NCBI GenBank assembly: GCA_029990175.1
Contig: JARKIP010000006.1
Span: 372,001-436,000 of the forward strand
Length of the DNA stretch: 64,000 nt
Direction: 5' to 3'
Source: Petunia secreta
Lineage: Eukaryota; Streptophyta; Magnoliopsida; Solanales; Solanaceae
The notes under the pieces were generated by a model. The model was not told the origin of the DNA. It was given only the letters and a program-made list of their open reading frames with translations, and did no database searches. A program made the translations under genes and the position numbers. This document shows positions 43,648-56,165 of this stretch, one piece after another (position 1 is the stretch's first letter; the number at the start of each line of letters is the position of its first letter).

Positions 43648-44876
43648 TGATGTAGGGAATATTTGTAATAATTTTGATATACATTTAATCCTAATTTTAT
43701 TGTTCTTTGAGTATTTATATTGTGAAATATGGCCAACTTATCTAATCTCTTGATTTTACATTAATTAGATTTTGTTGTGATTTAATAGGAGAAACTAAAG
43801 TAAATATTGATGTACCTGAAGCTGTTGAAGTAATATGCAAGCTGGTGTATACAAGAGATCAAGAATGAAAGATTAAGATCATCTGTTAGCAAATTGGGTT
43901 AAAATATGAAGCTTGGCGTAAAGTTGGACACAAGAGCAAATTCAAGGAAAATAACGTACAGGTTGTTATGTGATGGCAGTGCCTTATGCCTATCCTATGG
44001 TGATTAGAACATGGATTAAAGGGACTAATATAAAAAGATCTCATGCATTATTAAAAAGGGGACTTTTCGACGCTTCACTAGGGAACGTGAACTATAAGCA
44101 ACAGCAACGCTAGAAGTTACTATCCAGCGAATTTTTCATTCTTCTTTTCTCGTTAATTTACTAGTTTGTTAGTTTTAGAGTCGTGGGATTCTCCATGAAT
44201 GTTGATTTTAGGATGTTGATTTGATTTTATTAGTTTATTGAATTGGGTTATTTATTCGTATGTTGAGCCTAATTATTTGATTGCTTAATCACCAATTGAA
44301 TACTATTTATGAACCAAGGGTTGAACTCGAAAGTGGGAATCGTAGGTTGCAATAGGATTGAATAGAGCGTGTTCCTGAACCTGGGCATCGGGAAATGGTT
44401 TCGCGGTTAGGATACAAATATACCTAACAGTTATGCTTAGTCAATATACAGAAAATATAAATTCATTCTTGTTAACTATACTTCCATAGACATATAGGCG
44501 TTAGATTAGTTTGAATAGGCGAGCAGGGTATCGAAAGAGTCCTGTGAGTAATATTAACCCTGTGATTAGTAACCTAGATAAATTGATTTAGTCAGATTAA
44601 CGGAAGTATTCAACAGGATTGGTAGATATCCCATGACCCTAGGGTAGTATCCTATCTTGAATCTCAACCCGTTCTTTAATGCGTTAATTGTTTTCTTAGT
44701 TTAATTAGTTAATTTTAGTTATAATATTCTCAACTATTGAACCATTCTTGTCTAGATAATTAGGATTTATTTGATTTAGTCAGTTGTTAATCAATAGTCC
44801 TCGTGGGAACGATACTTTACTTATCACTTTACTATTTGATCGACCGTATATACTTGCGTGTGCATTTGGAGCGACA
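43648..44876 (+). mobile_element. 5' LTR of element F
   Basis: 1229 bp. TATA box TATAAAAA at 44029-44036. It matches the 3' LTR in all parts outside that copy's insertions. Confidence 0.87.
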
Positions 44877-44880
44877 AATT

Positions 44881-44900
44881 TTTGGCGCCGTTGGCAGGGA
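44881..44900 (+). promoter_or_regulatory. Primer binding site of F
   Basis: TTTGGCGCCGTTGGCAGGGA, four bases after the LTR. It resembles the Asp-tRNA type PBS of Athila elements (TGGCGCCGTTGCCGGGGA). Confidence 0.85.
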
Positions 44901-44993
44901 TTTAGAATTAGCTATTTACTAGATTAGACTTTTACTTTTGTCTGTTCAAGTTTATAGTTTAGTTTAGTTTAGTTTAATTTATTACTTGTTAAC

Positions 44994-45890
44994 ATGGCAT
45001 CTTTTAATGAAAATTAGTCGAAAGTTGGCTCCTCGTGTTTTGGTTCTCCTTGCATAATTTGTAATGGGCGTCACTTGTGGAAAGATTGTCGACATCTTAA
45101 TATCCTAAAAAACTATTTATCTGGTTGTTCCTCTACAACCTTTGATTGAAACTGTTGTCAATTGTATGGTGGTATGTGGAATGATTTTCCTAATTATCAT
45201 ACTCCTTCTTCAAGTAATATTCATGATAATACTAACCTTGCTCTTGAGATTGATAGGAGCAACAAAGTGCAGGATGCATCACGGTATGATCAACAAGAGG
45301 AAAATTCTGAAGAAGTGGAGATCGTGAGCGAATCTGGGCTAATGGAACAATCTCAACGATTAGATGCATGTGAGGGTTTTCTTGATGATATTACAAGTGC
45401 AGCTAGATACTCTATAGAATGGAAAAGTGTGCTCAAACAAGAGATTGACCGATTTGGCGTGGCTATTCATGACTTGAAGGCGAATTTAATTGAAACGTTT
45501 GAGGCGTCTAACGCCCAACCACCAATTGTTGTGGATAGGGGATTTGAAGTTAAAGAGATAGAAGAAGTTGAGAGCCAAATTGAGGAGCTAAGAGTGGAGT
45601 TCCAACAGTTCGACCCAATATTAGTTGATGATGCCGAGGTAGAAAAATTAGCACGAGAGTCAAGTGAGGAAGTGAAAAATATAATTTTTGAAGGCTCTAG
45701 TATGTGTAAAGATGAGGGTGTCAAGAATGATAAAATTTTGGAGTTAGGGTGCATTGGACCTCAGTCCAAACACTTTTCAACATTGTTTTTGGATGGCGAC
45801 ATGAAAATCGAGCCCTCCAAGCCAATAGAAAAGTTACGAGAGGAGGAACAAGGTGCCTATATTCTAAAATTTGTGATGCCGAGGAGATAA
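44994..45890 (+). pseudogene. Truncated Gag-like frame of element F
   Basis: From ATG 44994 one frame runs to 45890 with two stops (TAG near 45018, TGA near 45147); after the second stop it is open for 240 codons. Near its start CIICNGRHLWKDC resembles a zinc knuckle (C-x2-C-x3-H-x4-C, one residue short). The rest is acidic with likely coiled-coil segments (VKEIEEVESQIEELRVEFQQF). Zinc knuckle first, then Gln/Glu-rich tail, suggests only the C-terminal part of an Athila Gag survives. Catalytic domains are absent. Confidence 0.55.
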
Positions 45891-48800
45891 AACAACATTC
45901 CTCATTTAAAAGCCAAGAGGTGCAAAATGCGAAATTTATCACTTGGTTCTTTTGGATTTATGCCACCCCCCCCCCCCCAAGAACATAGTCGTAAGCTTGA
46001 AAATAAATTGGGGATTCGATTCATATCGTCGAGGTGGAGGAAAAATTGATAGTTTTATCCACGTCGTGCTTCTTAACAGGCACCCCAAGTTTTACGATTT
46101 TTTGTTTTAGTTTACAATTTTTAGTTTAAAAAAATGAAAAAAAATAGAAAAAGAAAAAGAACAAAAGTAAAGTACTTAGTTGTTTAGCTATTTGTATTGG
46201 CAGGAAAGGATGCAACAGGAAAAAAAGTTAAAAAGAACTCCCAAAGAATTGCAAAGCACAGATCAGAAAGAAAAAAAAAAAAAAAACAGTCCCAGGCAAA
46301 ACAGCATCTTGCACACCGCGCCTGGAATTGTATGGGTATTGTAGCTCGATAAAGAAAAAATATATATTTTGAAACAGTGTACTAAGGCCATCGCGTCCAG
46401 CACTGTTTTGGACGAAAATTTGCAGAACAGGCAGCTGCGCGTCGCGACCAACGCTGGTCTTTCAAGTAAGTCTTATTCTGAACTCAAAATACAATAATTT
46501 TCACCACACACCACTCCTCTATCACGTATCTCCGCCTCCATCACTGAACTTCGCTGGTCTCAGGCCAATTCAACCACTCTCTCAGGCAACAAGGTATGCT
46601 CGTTTTTCTCCCTCTCTACTCATCTGCTTTTCCTCTTCCCTCTCTGTTACTACATGTTGCGTTTCCCCCACCATTTTTCTCCTTATAGCGTTCTACTTTG
46701 AGTTCATGGTTGTGAGAATAGGTTGCGAATCTGTGAATCGTTTTGACTGGTTTTTGATTGTGGGGAGTGCGGTGATGCACTGTGATCATGAATAAATAAT
46801 TCTCAGGAGTTGGGAGTGTCGAATTCGAATTAAATTTACTTGCCACAGGCTGTCCAGATTAGCGCACACAATGTGTTCGCTGAAATGTGTAACTGAAATT
46901 TTGATGGGTTCGACAAAGTCTGTGTAGTCGAATCTTAAACGGGGACTGTTTTACACATAAATGGAGGGTGTAGAATAGCCTGGGCAGCATTTAGATTAGT
47001 TCGCTCAGGTGTTAACATACTTGGCACGTCGAACACACACGAGGAGCCTAAGTCGTGCATTGTCGACACTAGGGGCTGCCTGCTATGCGTAGTTGAATCA
47101 TCTCTTACTAGTTAGGATTATTAACTGATCATCCATGTTCTATTAATGTAGTATGAGATAAGTGTGGGGTGCTTGCACCCCGTTTGCGCGCACTAGTTGG
47201 TTTAAATGAATATTTTGGTAAAAAATGAGTGCGCTAGTGAGGGAAGTCTGAGTACCTCGTTTACCACTCGTTGTTATCTTGTTCTGTGCATTGAAGACAT
47301 TGCACGATTTTAATTATAGGGTGGGTGATTTCTATTTTTGTTGTATACTCCCTCTGTCCCATTTTGTTTGTCATAGTTACTGTTTCGAGAGTCAAACTTC
47401 TTAAATTTGACCGTAAATTAAGATATAAATTTTTTAATTTTTCTTAAATAAAATTTACATATTTTAAAACTACATGAAAAGTACTATAAGTCACAATCAA
47501 CTCAAAATATTTAAAAGATATATATAAATATTACAGTCAAAGATAAACTCGTTTGACCCTCGAAATCCGAACTACGACAAACAAAGTGGGACGGAGGGAG
47601 TAATTTTTTTTTAAAGTTTGTCAATTGAAATTTTTATTTATTTCATGCTTTCTAGTTTAATATAATTAATCAAAAACATAAATAAAATAAAAAATTGGAA
47701 ACAAGAAAATCCAGAAAAAAAAAAGAGTAGTGTTAGTTTTATTAGTCTTTTCTTAGTCTTTTAGTCATAGTTAGAGTAAATAATAATCCCCATGGTTTTT
47801 CTTTTTGTATCGATTTTTTTTCCATGGGATGTACACTTGAACCGGGTACTTTTTATTTTTTTGAGATAGTTTTAGTTTGTTGTAGTATTAAAGAAAGGGA
47901 AGGAAGAAATCGGGTTGGAGTCTAGGTGTCTTGTCACCTGTTTGATGCTAACAGACTTAGACCTGAGCACGTGGATTATATGCATTCCTTGTGAGTTTTT
48001 TCAAATAAATTGTGCCAAGAAAAATGAATAACCTTGTTTGTGACGCTTAGGCTCAGTTTCATGACTCTTGTGTGCTAAGTGCCTTTGAGCCTGTTAACTG
48101 CTTTGATTGGAAGTCCGAATTGATCCATTTAGAGTGAGTCATGTGCCATTGTGTGGGTGAGGTATTTGTTGTGTTCCATATTTTTCACTTAAGTCTACAA
48201 CTTGCCCGGAGTATGGTTGAAGCGAAATCCTAGATTTTGCTCGAGTTGAAAAATGAGCCTACACCTTCCTTGATTTATTTAAGATTTTTTTCTAGCCTAT
48301 CCTTACTTGATTGACGCTAGTCAGCCCTTTGAGCCTTTATCCTATTTATTGGTAACCATATTACAAGCCTTGACCTCTTTTGATTTGAATTTCCTATCTT
48401 CTTAAGCACTTATATGTATAAAATGAGCTGAAATAGCTATTGTTGGAGAAAAAGGTTAGTTGGTTTGTGAGTCCCAATTAGAAAATAAAAGAAGTGTCTG
48501 CGAAAACAAAAAAAACGTGAAAGGAAAAAAATTATTTGATGGCTTGGCCAACTATCAAGTAGAAAAAATAATTTGTTAAAGTTGAAAAAAAAGAAAGTAG
48601 TACTTCTTATTGAGCTGAAAATTATTCATTGGCGTAAATAAAAAGGGAAAGATTAGGTGTTGCTTGAAATTGAAAGGAAAAGGGAGGAGCTTTTGAAAGA
48701 AGGAAGTTTGCTTAAAATTTATGTTTTGTAAGTGCTTAGGGAGGTTTATTCACTTTATCCATATCTATCCTACATGTCCCGCAGCCTTGTATGGCATGTA

Positions 48801-49273
48801 AACTTCTTGTATGGCATGTGAACTTCTTTGTGAGAGTTGAGTAAATTCTTTCGATATTTTAAGTCCCAAAATTATTTATGATAGCTTGTGCGTAAGGACT
48901 ATTTCTCTTGTTGTGAGGGCACTTGATTCATGAAAGATAGGTGATTTTATTAGACTCTCAGTTGAGGTAAGTGACCAGGCTTGAGAAACTTGGTTGCATA
49001 GAGTCAGTTATTGAGGTTAGGATGTTACAATTTGGTTGTTTGATTGTTTTTAAATGTCTGGACTGTTTTTGCATTGTGAACATGAGGAAGTGCGTGAAAG
49101 ATGCATGTGAGAAGGTTTAATTATTGGCATCAACCATGATCACATGTGTAGTTGTTTTTAATTGTTGAGTTGCACTTTTGAGACTTAAATTGAGATTGTG
49201 TCCTTGAGTCGTTTGAAGTTAGAGCATTGTTGTGATTGCTCGAGGACGAGCAATAGTTTAAGCGTGGGGTATT
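45891..49273 (+). other. Long 3' non-coding region of F
   Basis: No coding potential. It includes a 13-base C run (45966-45978), an A run (46271-46286) and a MITE (47348-47600). Near the end TTGCTCGAGGACGAGCAA (about 49236-49253) can form a 7-bp hairpin, followed by the purine tract AAGCGTGGGGTAT up to 49273 before the LTR. Confidence 0.65.
47348..47600. mobile_element. Stowaway-like MITE
   Basis: 253 bp with terminal inverted repeats CTCCCTCTGTCCCATTTTGT and its near complement ending GTGGGACGGAGGGAG, flanked by TA (47346-47347 and 47601-47602). Typical Tc1/mariner-type MITE; no coding capacity. Confidence 0.9.
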
Positions 49274-49595
49274 GATGTCGGGCATATTGTATGTGTTTTG
49301 ATATCAATTTAATCCTAATTTTATTGTTCTTTGAGTATTATATTGTGAAATATGGCCAACTTATCTAATCTCTTGATTTTATATTAATTAGATTTTGTTG
49401 TGATTTAATAGGAGAAACTAAAGTAAATATTGATGAAACTTAAGTTGTTGAAGTAATTTGCAAGCTGGTGTGTACAAGAGATCAAGAATGAAAGATTAAG
49501 ATCATCTGTTAGCAAATTGGGCTAAAATATAAAGCTTGGTGTGAAGTTGACACAAGAGCAAAGTCAAGGAAAATAACGTACAGGTTGTTACATGA

Positions 49596-51991
49596 TGTCG
49601 CAACCCCTTAGGAGGATGCCGCTACGAGTCAATAACTAATTAATCCTTAAACATCTAGGAGAGATTTATTTTAAAAAAGACAATCTTAACAATTTAGTAG
49701 CGGAAACAGGCCCATGCGAGAAAGATTCCAACGTGCAATACTTTTTTTTTTTTATATGTTTCATAAAATTTTTGTTGTAAAATACAATATCAAAGTAACA
49801 AAATGACATGATACAATCCATTCTGAATAATCCACATATAAAGCAATTTCATAACAAAATAGTAGTTTTCAATCACATCACTGCATGTTCATATCGTACA
49901 TGCATTTCAACCTTGCGAGTAATAAAATAAACTAGTCTTCCCTTTGTACATATTTACAAGACAAAATGTAACTTTAGCATATTACAGGACTTCGGTTACT
50001 AACACACCCAAAAACAACAAACAAGTCAGCAAATTCCAAATTTCAAGATTACGGTCTTGAGGTCCAACAAGTATCCAAAATTGCATATATAAGTGTGACA
50101 TATGGATCATGTGCAAGCCCCAAAACTATATAAAACCTAGATGCATATGCAAATGTGATCTCCACAAAAGCTCCCAAAAAGTCCTACTCCAAAAGGCCAT
50201 CTTCAAGTCTCATCCTGTGCATTACCTACGATAGGAAACAACTATCACTAAGCATAAAGCTTAGTGGCGTATAAACCTATCAGGCTTGGAACCATTAAAT
50301 TCTCCAATTCATTTCAGTCATATATAGCTCATATGAGGCAAAATATAAATCAACTAAGCAATTACATCGAAAGTATCGAATATCAAACCTCAAAGTGCAT
50401 CCAAATATCAATATCAATGTTCAAGATTCAATTGTCAAGCAGGCTTACAAAATCAATCCAAGAATGGTTGTCAAATATCAAATTCGCCCCAATATGTACG
50501 TCATGCCATCACACTAAGCATAATCAGATATCAAGAAGGACCGAAGTCCAATATCAAGTAGGGCTGAAACCCAATAATCAAGAGAATCAAGAACCATGTT
50601 AAAAATGGCTTTCTAGTTCGTACTTAACACGGACAAGTTCCATAATTAAGACGAACCAAAAATCCAAAGTCAAGATGGCAAATGATCCGAAACAAGAGGC
50701 ATGCCGAGAGGAGCGACATAGTCACTGCCACAAGAAGGACAAAGTCCCAACAAGGATGCAAAATGATCAAGCAATCCGTACATACGGGGGATTTAGCGAA
50801 TATCTTACAATATTGAGACAATACCAATACAACAATACAAACCGAAAACAAGGAAATAGAAGCTCAAGTCACTTAAAAATATTCTAGCAAGTAAAGAGAT
50901 TAAAGCTTCAAGTTTATACACAAACCTTGCTGTTTTACTACAAAACAGTTTTATTGCAATTCGGGGACGTTCGTATAGTCTACCGACAAACCAAAATTCC
51001 AAACTTCTTCAAACAGCCCTCTTAGCTTCAACAAAAGTATATATATACCTTAAACACATAAAAAAATACCTACTTAGGTTCAGGGAATCCAACGTGTCAG
51101 CCTATGCATGATTTTGGTGAAGATTACCCTAAATCGTCAAAATCGAAATTCTGGACAGTTTCACTGTCCTGAGTTGTGGTTAAGTTTAGAAATGATAAAC
51201 GGCAAAACTAGACTTCATGATCAGCATAAAAGTTGTAGAAATATGTCTTAGTGTTCCATATCAATTTGAATCACCTCAAAATAGATTTCTTACAAAGAGT
51301 TACGCCAAACATACCAACAGTAGTACATAGAGGGTTTGAAAAGCTAAATCTGGGCAGCTTCTGCCCTGTATTGTGTCACCTGATTTAGAAAAATAAAAAG
51401 CAAAAGTAGGTTTTGGTAAACATATAAAAGTTTTAGAGCTATAAAATACCTTTCCAGAACATATTGGATCATTTCAAACGGAATTTTCTACTAGAAGATA
51501 TGATAAAAATACTAAAAGTTGTCCAAAGAATATACGAGTTTTGTAATCTTACCTCAAAAGTGAGAATTGACTTGTGGTTTTGCAAGAACAATACTTGGGG
51601 GTTGATTTACATGAATAACTTGATGTTTTTAGTGTAATATTTCTGGAGTTCAAGAAAGAGAGAGAATTGGGGCTTTCTTTGGGATGAAGTAATGAGGGGA
51701 GCTTGTCTCAAGAGTTCTATTTATATTCTTTGGATAAAGATGACAACAAGTTGGCTGGCCAAAATTAAAAATTTTATATTCTTTTTCATATTAACTTACC
51801 AAAAATGAAAATAAGGGTTTTCTAATTAACCAAAACATGACACATCTTTATAAACGAAATCACGATATAAAACAAGCAACTTTCAAGCAACGACAAATTC
51901 AAATTTAGGAAGTACGAAGTCAAGTATATCCTTAGTCTAAGATGACCAATTTAGAATAAAATTAATAGTCTAAAACTTTTGGGGTGATACA
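49596..51991. mobile_element. Solo LTR (~2.4 kb)
   Basis: TGTCGCAACCCCTT...CTTTTGGGGTGATACA with TG...CA ends and short inverted termini. It is inserted in the F LTR exactly where the 5' copy is uninterrupted. Flanks are CATGA (49591-49595) and CGTGA (51992-51996), a duplication with one CG-to-CA type change. No internal domain; ORFs at 50264-50602 and elsewhere are accidental. Family orientation not determined. Confidence 0.8.
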
Positions 51992-52182
51992 CGTGATGGC
52001 AGTGCCTTATGCCTATCCTATGGTGATTAGGACATGGATTAAAGGGACTAATATAAAAAGATCTCATGCATTATTAAAAAGGGGAGTTTTAGACGCTTCA
52101 CTAGGGAACGTGAATTCTAAGCAGCAGCAGCGCTAGGAGTTACTAACCAGCGAGTTTTATTTCATCTTTTTTCGTTAATTTA

Positions 52183-52424
52183 CTATTCCCTCCGTCCCAA
52201 AAATGAGTGTCTACCTTTCCTTTTCTGTTTGTTTCAAAATGAGTGCCTCTTTCCTTTTATGGGAACTCTTTAAATCTAAGATTTGTTTTGAACCACAGGA
52301 TTTAAAGACAGTAGCCCACATTCCACACACCTTTCATTTTAAACCACAAGATTTAAAAGTCTTCCTTATTTTCTTTAACTCTGTGCCCAGTCAAACCCAG
52401 ACACTCATTTTAGGACGTAGGGAG
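52183..52424. mobile_element. Stowaway-like MITE
   Basis: About 242 bp with inverted ends (CCCTCCGTCCCAAAAATGAG and GACACTCATTTTAGGACG...GGGAG), flanked by TA (52181-52182, 52425-52426). The 5' LTR of F lacks it at the matching site near 44160. Confidence 0.88.
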
Positions 52425-53526
52425 TAATTTGTTAGTCTTAGAGTCGTGGGATTCTCTATGAATGTTGATTTGATTTTATTGGTTTATTGAATTGGGTTAT
52501 TTATTCGTATGTTGAGCCTAATTATTTGATTGCTTGATCACCAATTGAATATTATTTATGAACCTAAGGTTGAACTCGAAAGTGGGAATCGTAGGTTGCA
52601 ATAGGATTGAATAGAGCGTGTTCCTGAACCTGGGCATTAGGGAATGGTTTCGCGGTTAGGATAGAAATATACCTAACAGTCATGCTTAGTCAATATACAG
52701 GAAATATAAATGCATTCTTGTTAACAGTACTTCCATAGACATATAGGCGTTAGGTTGGTTTGAATAGGCGAGCAGGGTATCGAAAGAGTCCTGTAAGTAA
52801 TATTAACCCTGTGATTAGTAACCTAGATAAATTGATTTAGTCAGATTAACGGAAGTATTCAATAGGATTGGTAGATATCCCATGACCCTAGGGTAGTATC
52901 CTATCTTGAATCTCAACCCGTTCTTTTATGTGTTAATTATTTTCTTAGTTTAATTAGTTAATTTTAGTTATAATATTCTCAACTATTGAACCATTCTTGT
53001 CTACATAATTAGGATTTATTTGATTTAGTCTGTAGTTAATCAATAGTCCTCCCGGGAACGATACTTTACTTATCACTTTATTACTTGATCGACCGCGTAT
53101 ACTTGCGTGTGCGAGCGTTTGGAGCGACACTCATTCTCTCTTCTTTTTCCTCTTTTATCTTTTTATTCTTGTTTCTTTTTTACTTTTTTACCATAATATA
53201 TTATTTGAGGAACTTATTTTTTGTAAATTTTTGGAATTGTTTTGAATAAATATATACTTTTTTATGATATCACATTAATCTATATTATATTGAAGAATTA
53301 TTTGAACAATCTTCTACTGACTTTTAAATAATTAATTAATTTTGTTTAATGGATCTTTTCTATTAATTTTCTGAAGTTTTTGTTCTGCGAAGAATTGCCA
53401 TAAAATATGACATTTAAGATGAAGTGTCGTTGAACAAAAATTAATCTAGTCAAACCAAAATATATATTAGTAATTAAGCTACTTTTAAGTAAATTTTCTG
53501 ATAGGCGCTTTTTCAAATGAATATAA

Positions 53527-53559
<33 letters not shown>

Positions 53560-53879
53560 TCAATGTTCTTCCATAACATATATTTTAAAATAAGTGCAAA
53601 AAAATGATTAAAATTAAACCTAATATTGAGAAAAAAAAGCTTATAAACGTAATTAGCCGAAGATACAAAAATCTTCATGAGCTGACCCGTTTTTCTATTT
53701 GGTCTTTGTGGCTACATATAGATACAACGAGCGGCACCCGGAGTCATCAAATCCTGGATCCGCCCCTGCCAGGGAGTTAGGTACTTGAGGACTCGATGAA
53801 GTGTAGATAGCACCGCACGTACTTCGTGAATCTAGGGCCTTCCCAGGATGATGTTATACAAGAGATCGTATGTCATTAC

Positions 53880-54403
53880 CTAGAAGGATGTTACCTTCGT
53901 CATCCCGGGAAGGTGTACCACCAGGAGCACTTCTCCCACAGACTTTTCGCTGGAGTTGTTGAAGCTGGTTATCCTGTATGGACTGGGAACTAGGTTGTAT
54001 TGTACCTCCATCTGGCAAATAACTTTCCAGTGGATGATATTCAAAGCGCTGCCTGGATCTACCAACACGCTTTTGACCTGTGCATCATGCACCTACAAGG
54101 TGATGATCAAGGCATCATGATGCGGCAGAGGACCTGTTGTACGTCTTTAGCGTCAAATTTGATAGCGTTGACACGGGGCTTTTTGGTCACCTCATGGTGA
54201 GCCTTGCAAACCATAATGGTTCTGGCCCTGTTGTTGTCAACCGCAGGCCCCTCGAAGATCGTATTGACGGACCTTGAGGTACCTTGGCCTTTGGGCGCTG
54301 CTCTGTTGGAGTCGCTAGAAGATGCGTATTTTCGATGGGATGCTGGCCTAAATAACAAGCAAAGGAACAGAGCATCTCGACATCTGCTCATAGTTTCAGT
54401 CAT
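53880..54403 (-). pseudogene. gag-end and protease remnant of element E
   Basis: Two minus-strand frames. 54403-54107 has VNTIFEGPAVDNNRAR and AHHEVTKKPRVNAIKFDAKD, the Tat linker before protease. 54092-53880 has VHDAQVKSVLVDPGSALNII-type text: protease with D-P-G-S at the active site. Upstream there is room for barely 45 codons before the PBS, so the Gag core is missing. Confidence 0.75.
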
Positions 54404-54524
54404 GTTGGCTGAGTTACGAGACGTCTTCCAGATTTGAATGGTGGTGTGCTGTGAAGCAGCGTCGTCGCAAGATTATTATTGCTGTGCCTTTTCCTTCGTA
54501 AAAACCTATAATTTTCTGGACCCA

Positions 54525-54539
54525 TGGTGGGTGCCAAAC
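54525..54539 (-). promoter_or_regulatory. Primer binding site of E
   Basis: The minus strand reads GTTTGGCACCCACC directly after the 5' LTR. Tat-group elements use non-Met primers; the exact tRNA is not determined here. Confidence 0.6.
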
Positions 54540-54916
54540 TGTTTAGGCCTAAATTTGGTCGTTTAGGTAAAACAATAAAACTTGTTATAGAGTCACAAGA
54601 AATACAGTAAATATGCAAGAAAAGTAAGCAAAGGTGAGATAAAAGTAATAGACAAGAAAGTAAAGAGTTTTATTCCTTGAGAATAGCCAGATTGTATGTG
54701 AATCACTTGATGTACAATACAATGTAAGGAGAGGTATTTATAATAGAGATTTATCCAGTCCTAATTATAGTAAAATACAAAGACTAATAAGGACATGTGC
54801 ATGTAACTCAAGGCGGTGGTAATGTGGTATATACGAAACCCTAACTAGGAGATTGTAAACGCTAAGGCGGCGAGATGTATGCTTTGCATCCTACGCCTGC
54901 GTCGGTTAAGCGGCCG
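54540..54916 (-). mobile_element. 5' LTR of element E, truncated
   Basis: Matches 36856-37226 of the 3' LTR, with minus-strand TATA box at 54734-54742, then stops abruptly after GCGGCCG where element G begins. About 110 bp of the LTR start is missing from the window. Confidence 0.8.
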
Positions 54917-55279
54917 TGAAGGTGTTAGACACCTCTTAGATTCCACTAAGTGTGGTTCCCGACCGGACTAAATAATTTGGATTTAAAATAAATTAAACTA
55001 AACAAAACAGAACAATTTTGCTATAATATTCAAGTTAGACACACAAAGTTGCATTTGAAATAAAAGATTTATCTTCTCGAGTTGCTTTCTTTCCTTAGCG
55101 AACCTCAACTGAATAGACCTTGCAAAATAAAATAAATTAGTTAGCGCACCGAAAATAATAAAATTGAACGATAAGCCAACAAATAATAGTAAATATTTTG
55201 AAACATCTGCCTCCTCCAACGACGTCGCCTTTAATAAATTACGTCGGGAAGTACCTCGTAAGAATAATAGAAAAATGAT

Positions 55280-55375
<96 letters not shown>

Positions 55376-55412
55376 AATAATAACAATAGTGATAGTAGTA
55401 GTAGTAGTAGTA

Positions 55413-55470
<58 letters not shown>

Positions 55471-56165
55471 TGATGATGATAAGAAGAAAGTAAAGGGAAA
55501 AAAATAGTTTTTGTAAAGGTTTAGGCTCAGATTCGGTGGAAGAATCATTATATAAGAACAAAAATTGAATCGTTGATTTTTGTAAGAAAAAATGGCAAGA
55601 TTGAGGGAGATATAATTGCCTTGTGATGAGGAGATAAATTAGGGATGATGTTGGGAGGTCTGTGTATCCGGACCAAGAGTGAAAGAAGGAAAATATTTTC
55701 TTTCACAATTTTAAATTGATAAGTGTACCTGGACATGCTTTTTTTACCTAGGATCAATGGGAAAAAGGACTGGAATTTTGACTGAAAATAATTAATTTAA
55801 AGGTGGAAATATAAATAAAAATATAGATAAAGAATATAAATATATATTGTATATATAAATGCATACATAAAAATAATTGGGTCTAATTATTAAGTTAGAA
55901 AAATATAAATAATTACAAATAATTACTAAATATTATAAACGCAGTAATTTGCACAAATAGCCATAATTTGGAACGTATTTAACACCATGTCTAAATGATG
56001 TGTTTACATAACATAACCAAAATTAGATATATATAATGTATAAATAGGGATAACAAAAATAAATGTATGCTTTCTAATGCATATTTTGCTCGATCAGTTA
56101 AGTTGCGTCTTTAAGTTAAATATAGCCAATTATCGAAAAAAGAGGGACAAAATTGGGTGTCAACA
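54917..56165 (-). mobile_element. 3' LTR of element G
   Basis: On the minus strand it starts TGTTGACACCC at 56165 and ends near CACCTTCA at 54917. About 1.25 kb. Includes the compound microsatellite at 55278-55486. Confidence 0.7.
55278..55486. repeat. Compound trinucleotide microsatellite
   Basis: Runs of ACA, TAG, AAT and GAT units in succession. Long Leu, Ile, Val or Thr runs in all frames come from it and are not genes. Confidence 0.97.

Larger units (their letters stand above)
43648..53129 (+). mobile_element. LTR retrotransposon F (Athila-like, no pol)
   Basis: LTRs 43648-44876 and 49274-53129 (the latter enlarged by two insertions) with ends TGATGT and GCGACA. The PBS is TGGCGCCGTTGGCAGGGA. 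Flanks CTCCT and CTCAT are a 4/5 target duplication. The internal 4.4 kb contains only a truncated Gag-like frame and long non-coding DNA; there is no protease, RT or integrase. The PBS type and the GTGGGG purine tract are Athila/Tat-like. It depends on other elements. Inserted in the hAT-like element. Confidence 0.87.
49274..53129 (+). mobile_element. 3' LTR of element F with two insertions
   Basis: Same LTR as 43648-44876, interrupted at 49596-51991 by a solo LTR and at 52183-52424 by a MITE. Without them it has about the same length as the 5' LTR. Confidence 0.87.
42642..53768. mobile_element. hAT-like DNA transposon, non-autonomous
   Basis: Ends CAGGGGCGGATTTAC (42642) and CTGGATCCGCCCCTG (to 53768) are imperfect terminal inverted repeats. 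They are flanked by an identical 8-bp duplication CCAGGGAG (42634-42641, 53769-53776), the size typical of hAT. Without the elements nested in it, about 1 kb remains, with no transposase. It interrupts pol of element E between protease and RT. Confidence 0.85.
36856..54916 (-). mobile_element. LTR retrotransposon E (Ty3, Tat clade, almost gagless)
   Basis: Minus-strand element with 3' LTR 36856-37337 and truncated 5' LTR 54540-54916. The order on the minus strand (protease, RT, RNase H, second 'archaeal-type' RNase H, integrase) and the second RNase H in particular mark the Tat clade. Only about 400 bp separate PBS and protease, so nearly all of gag is gone. Between integrase and the 3' LTR is a 1.9 kb region with an ORF on the opposite strand. 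A hAT-like element splits E at 42642-53768, and element G cuts the 5' LTR. Confidence 0.85.

Noticed and set aside
50264..50602. 112-codon ORF inside the solo LTR
   Set aside because: No recognisable domain, lies within an LTR with TG...CA ends and a target duplication; other short ORFs there are equally random.
54998..55561. ORFs of 105-187 codons rich in Ile/Val, Leu or Thr on both strands
   Set aside because: They are six-frame translations of the compound trinucleotide microsatellite at 55278-55486.
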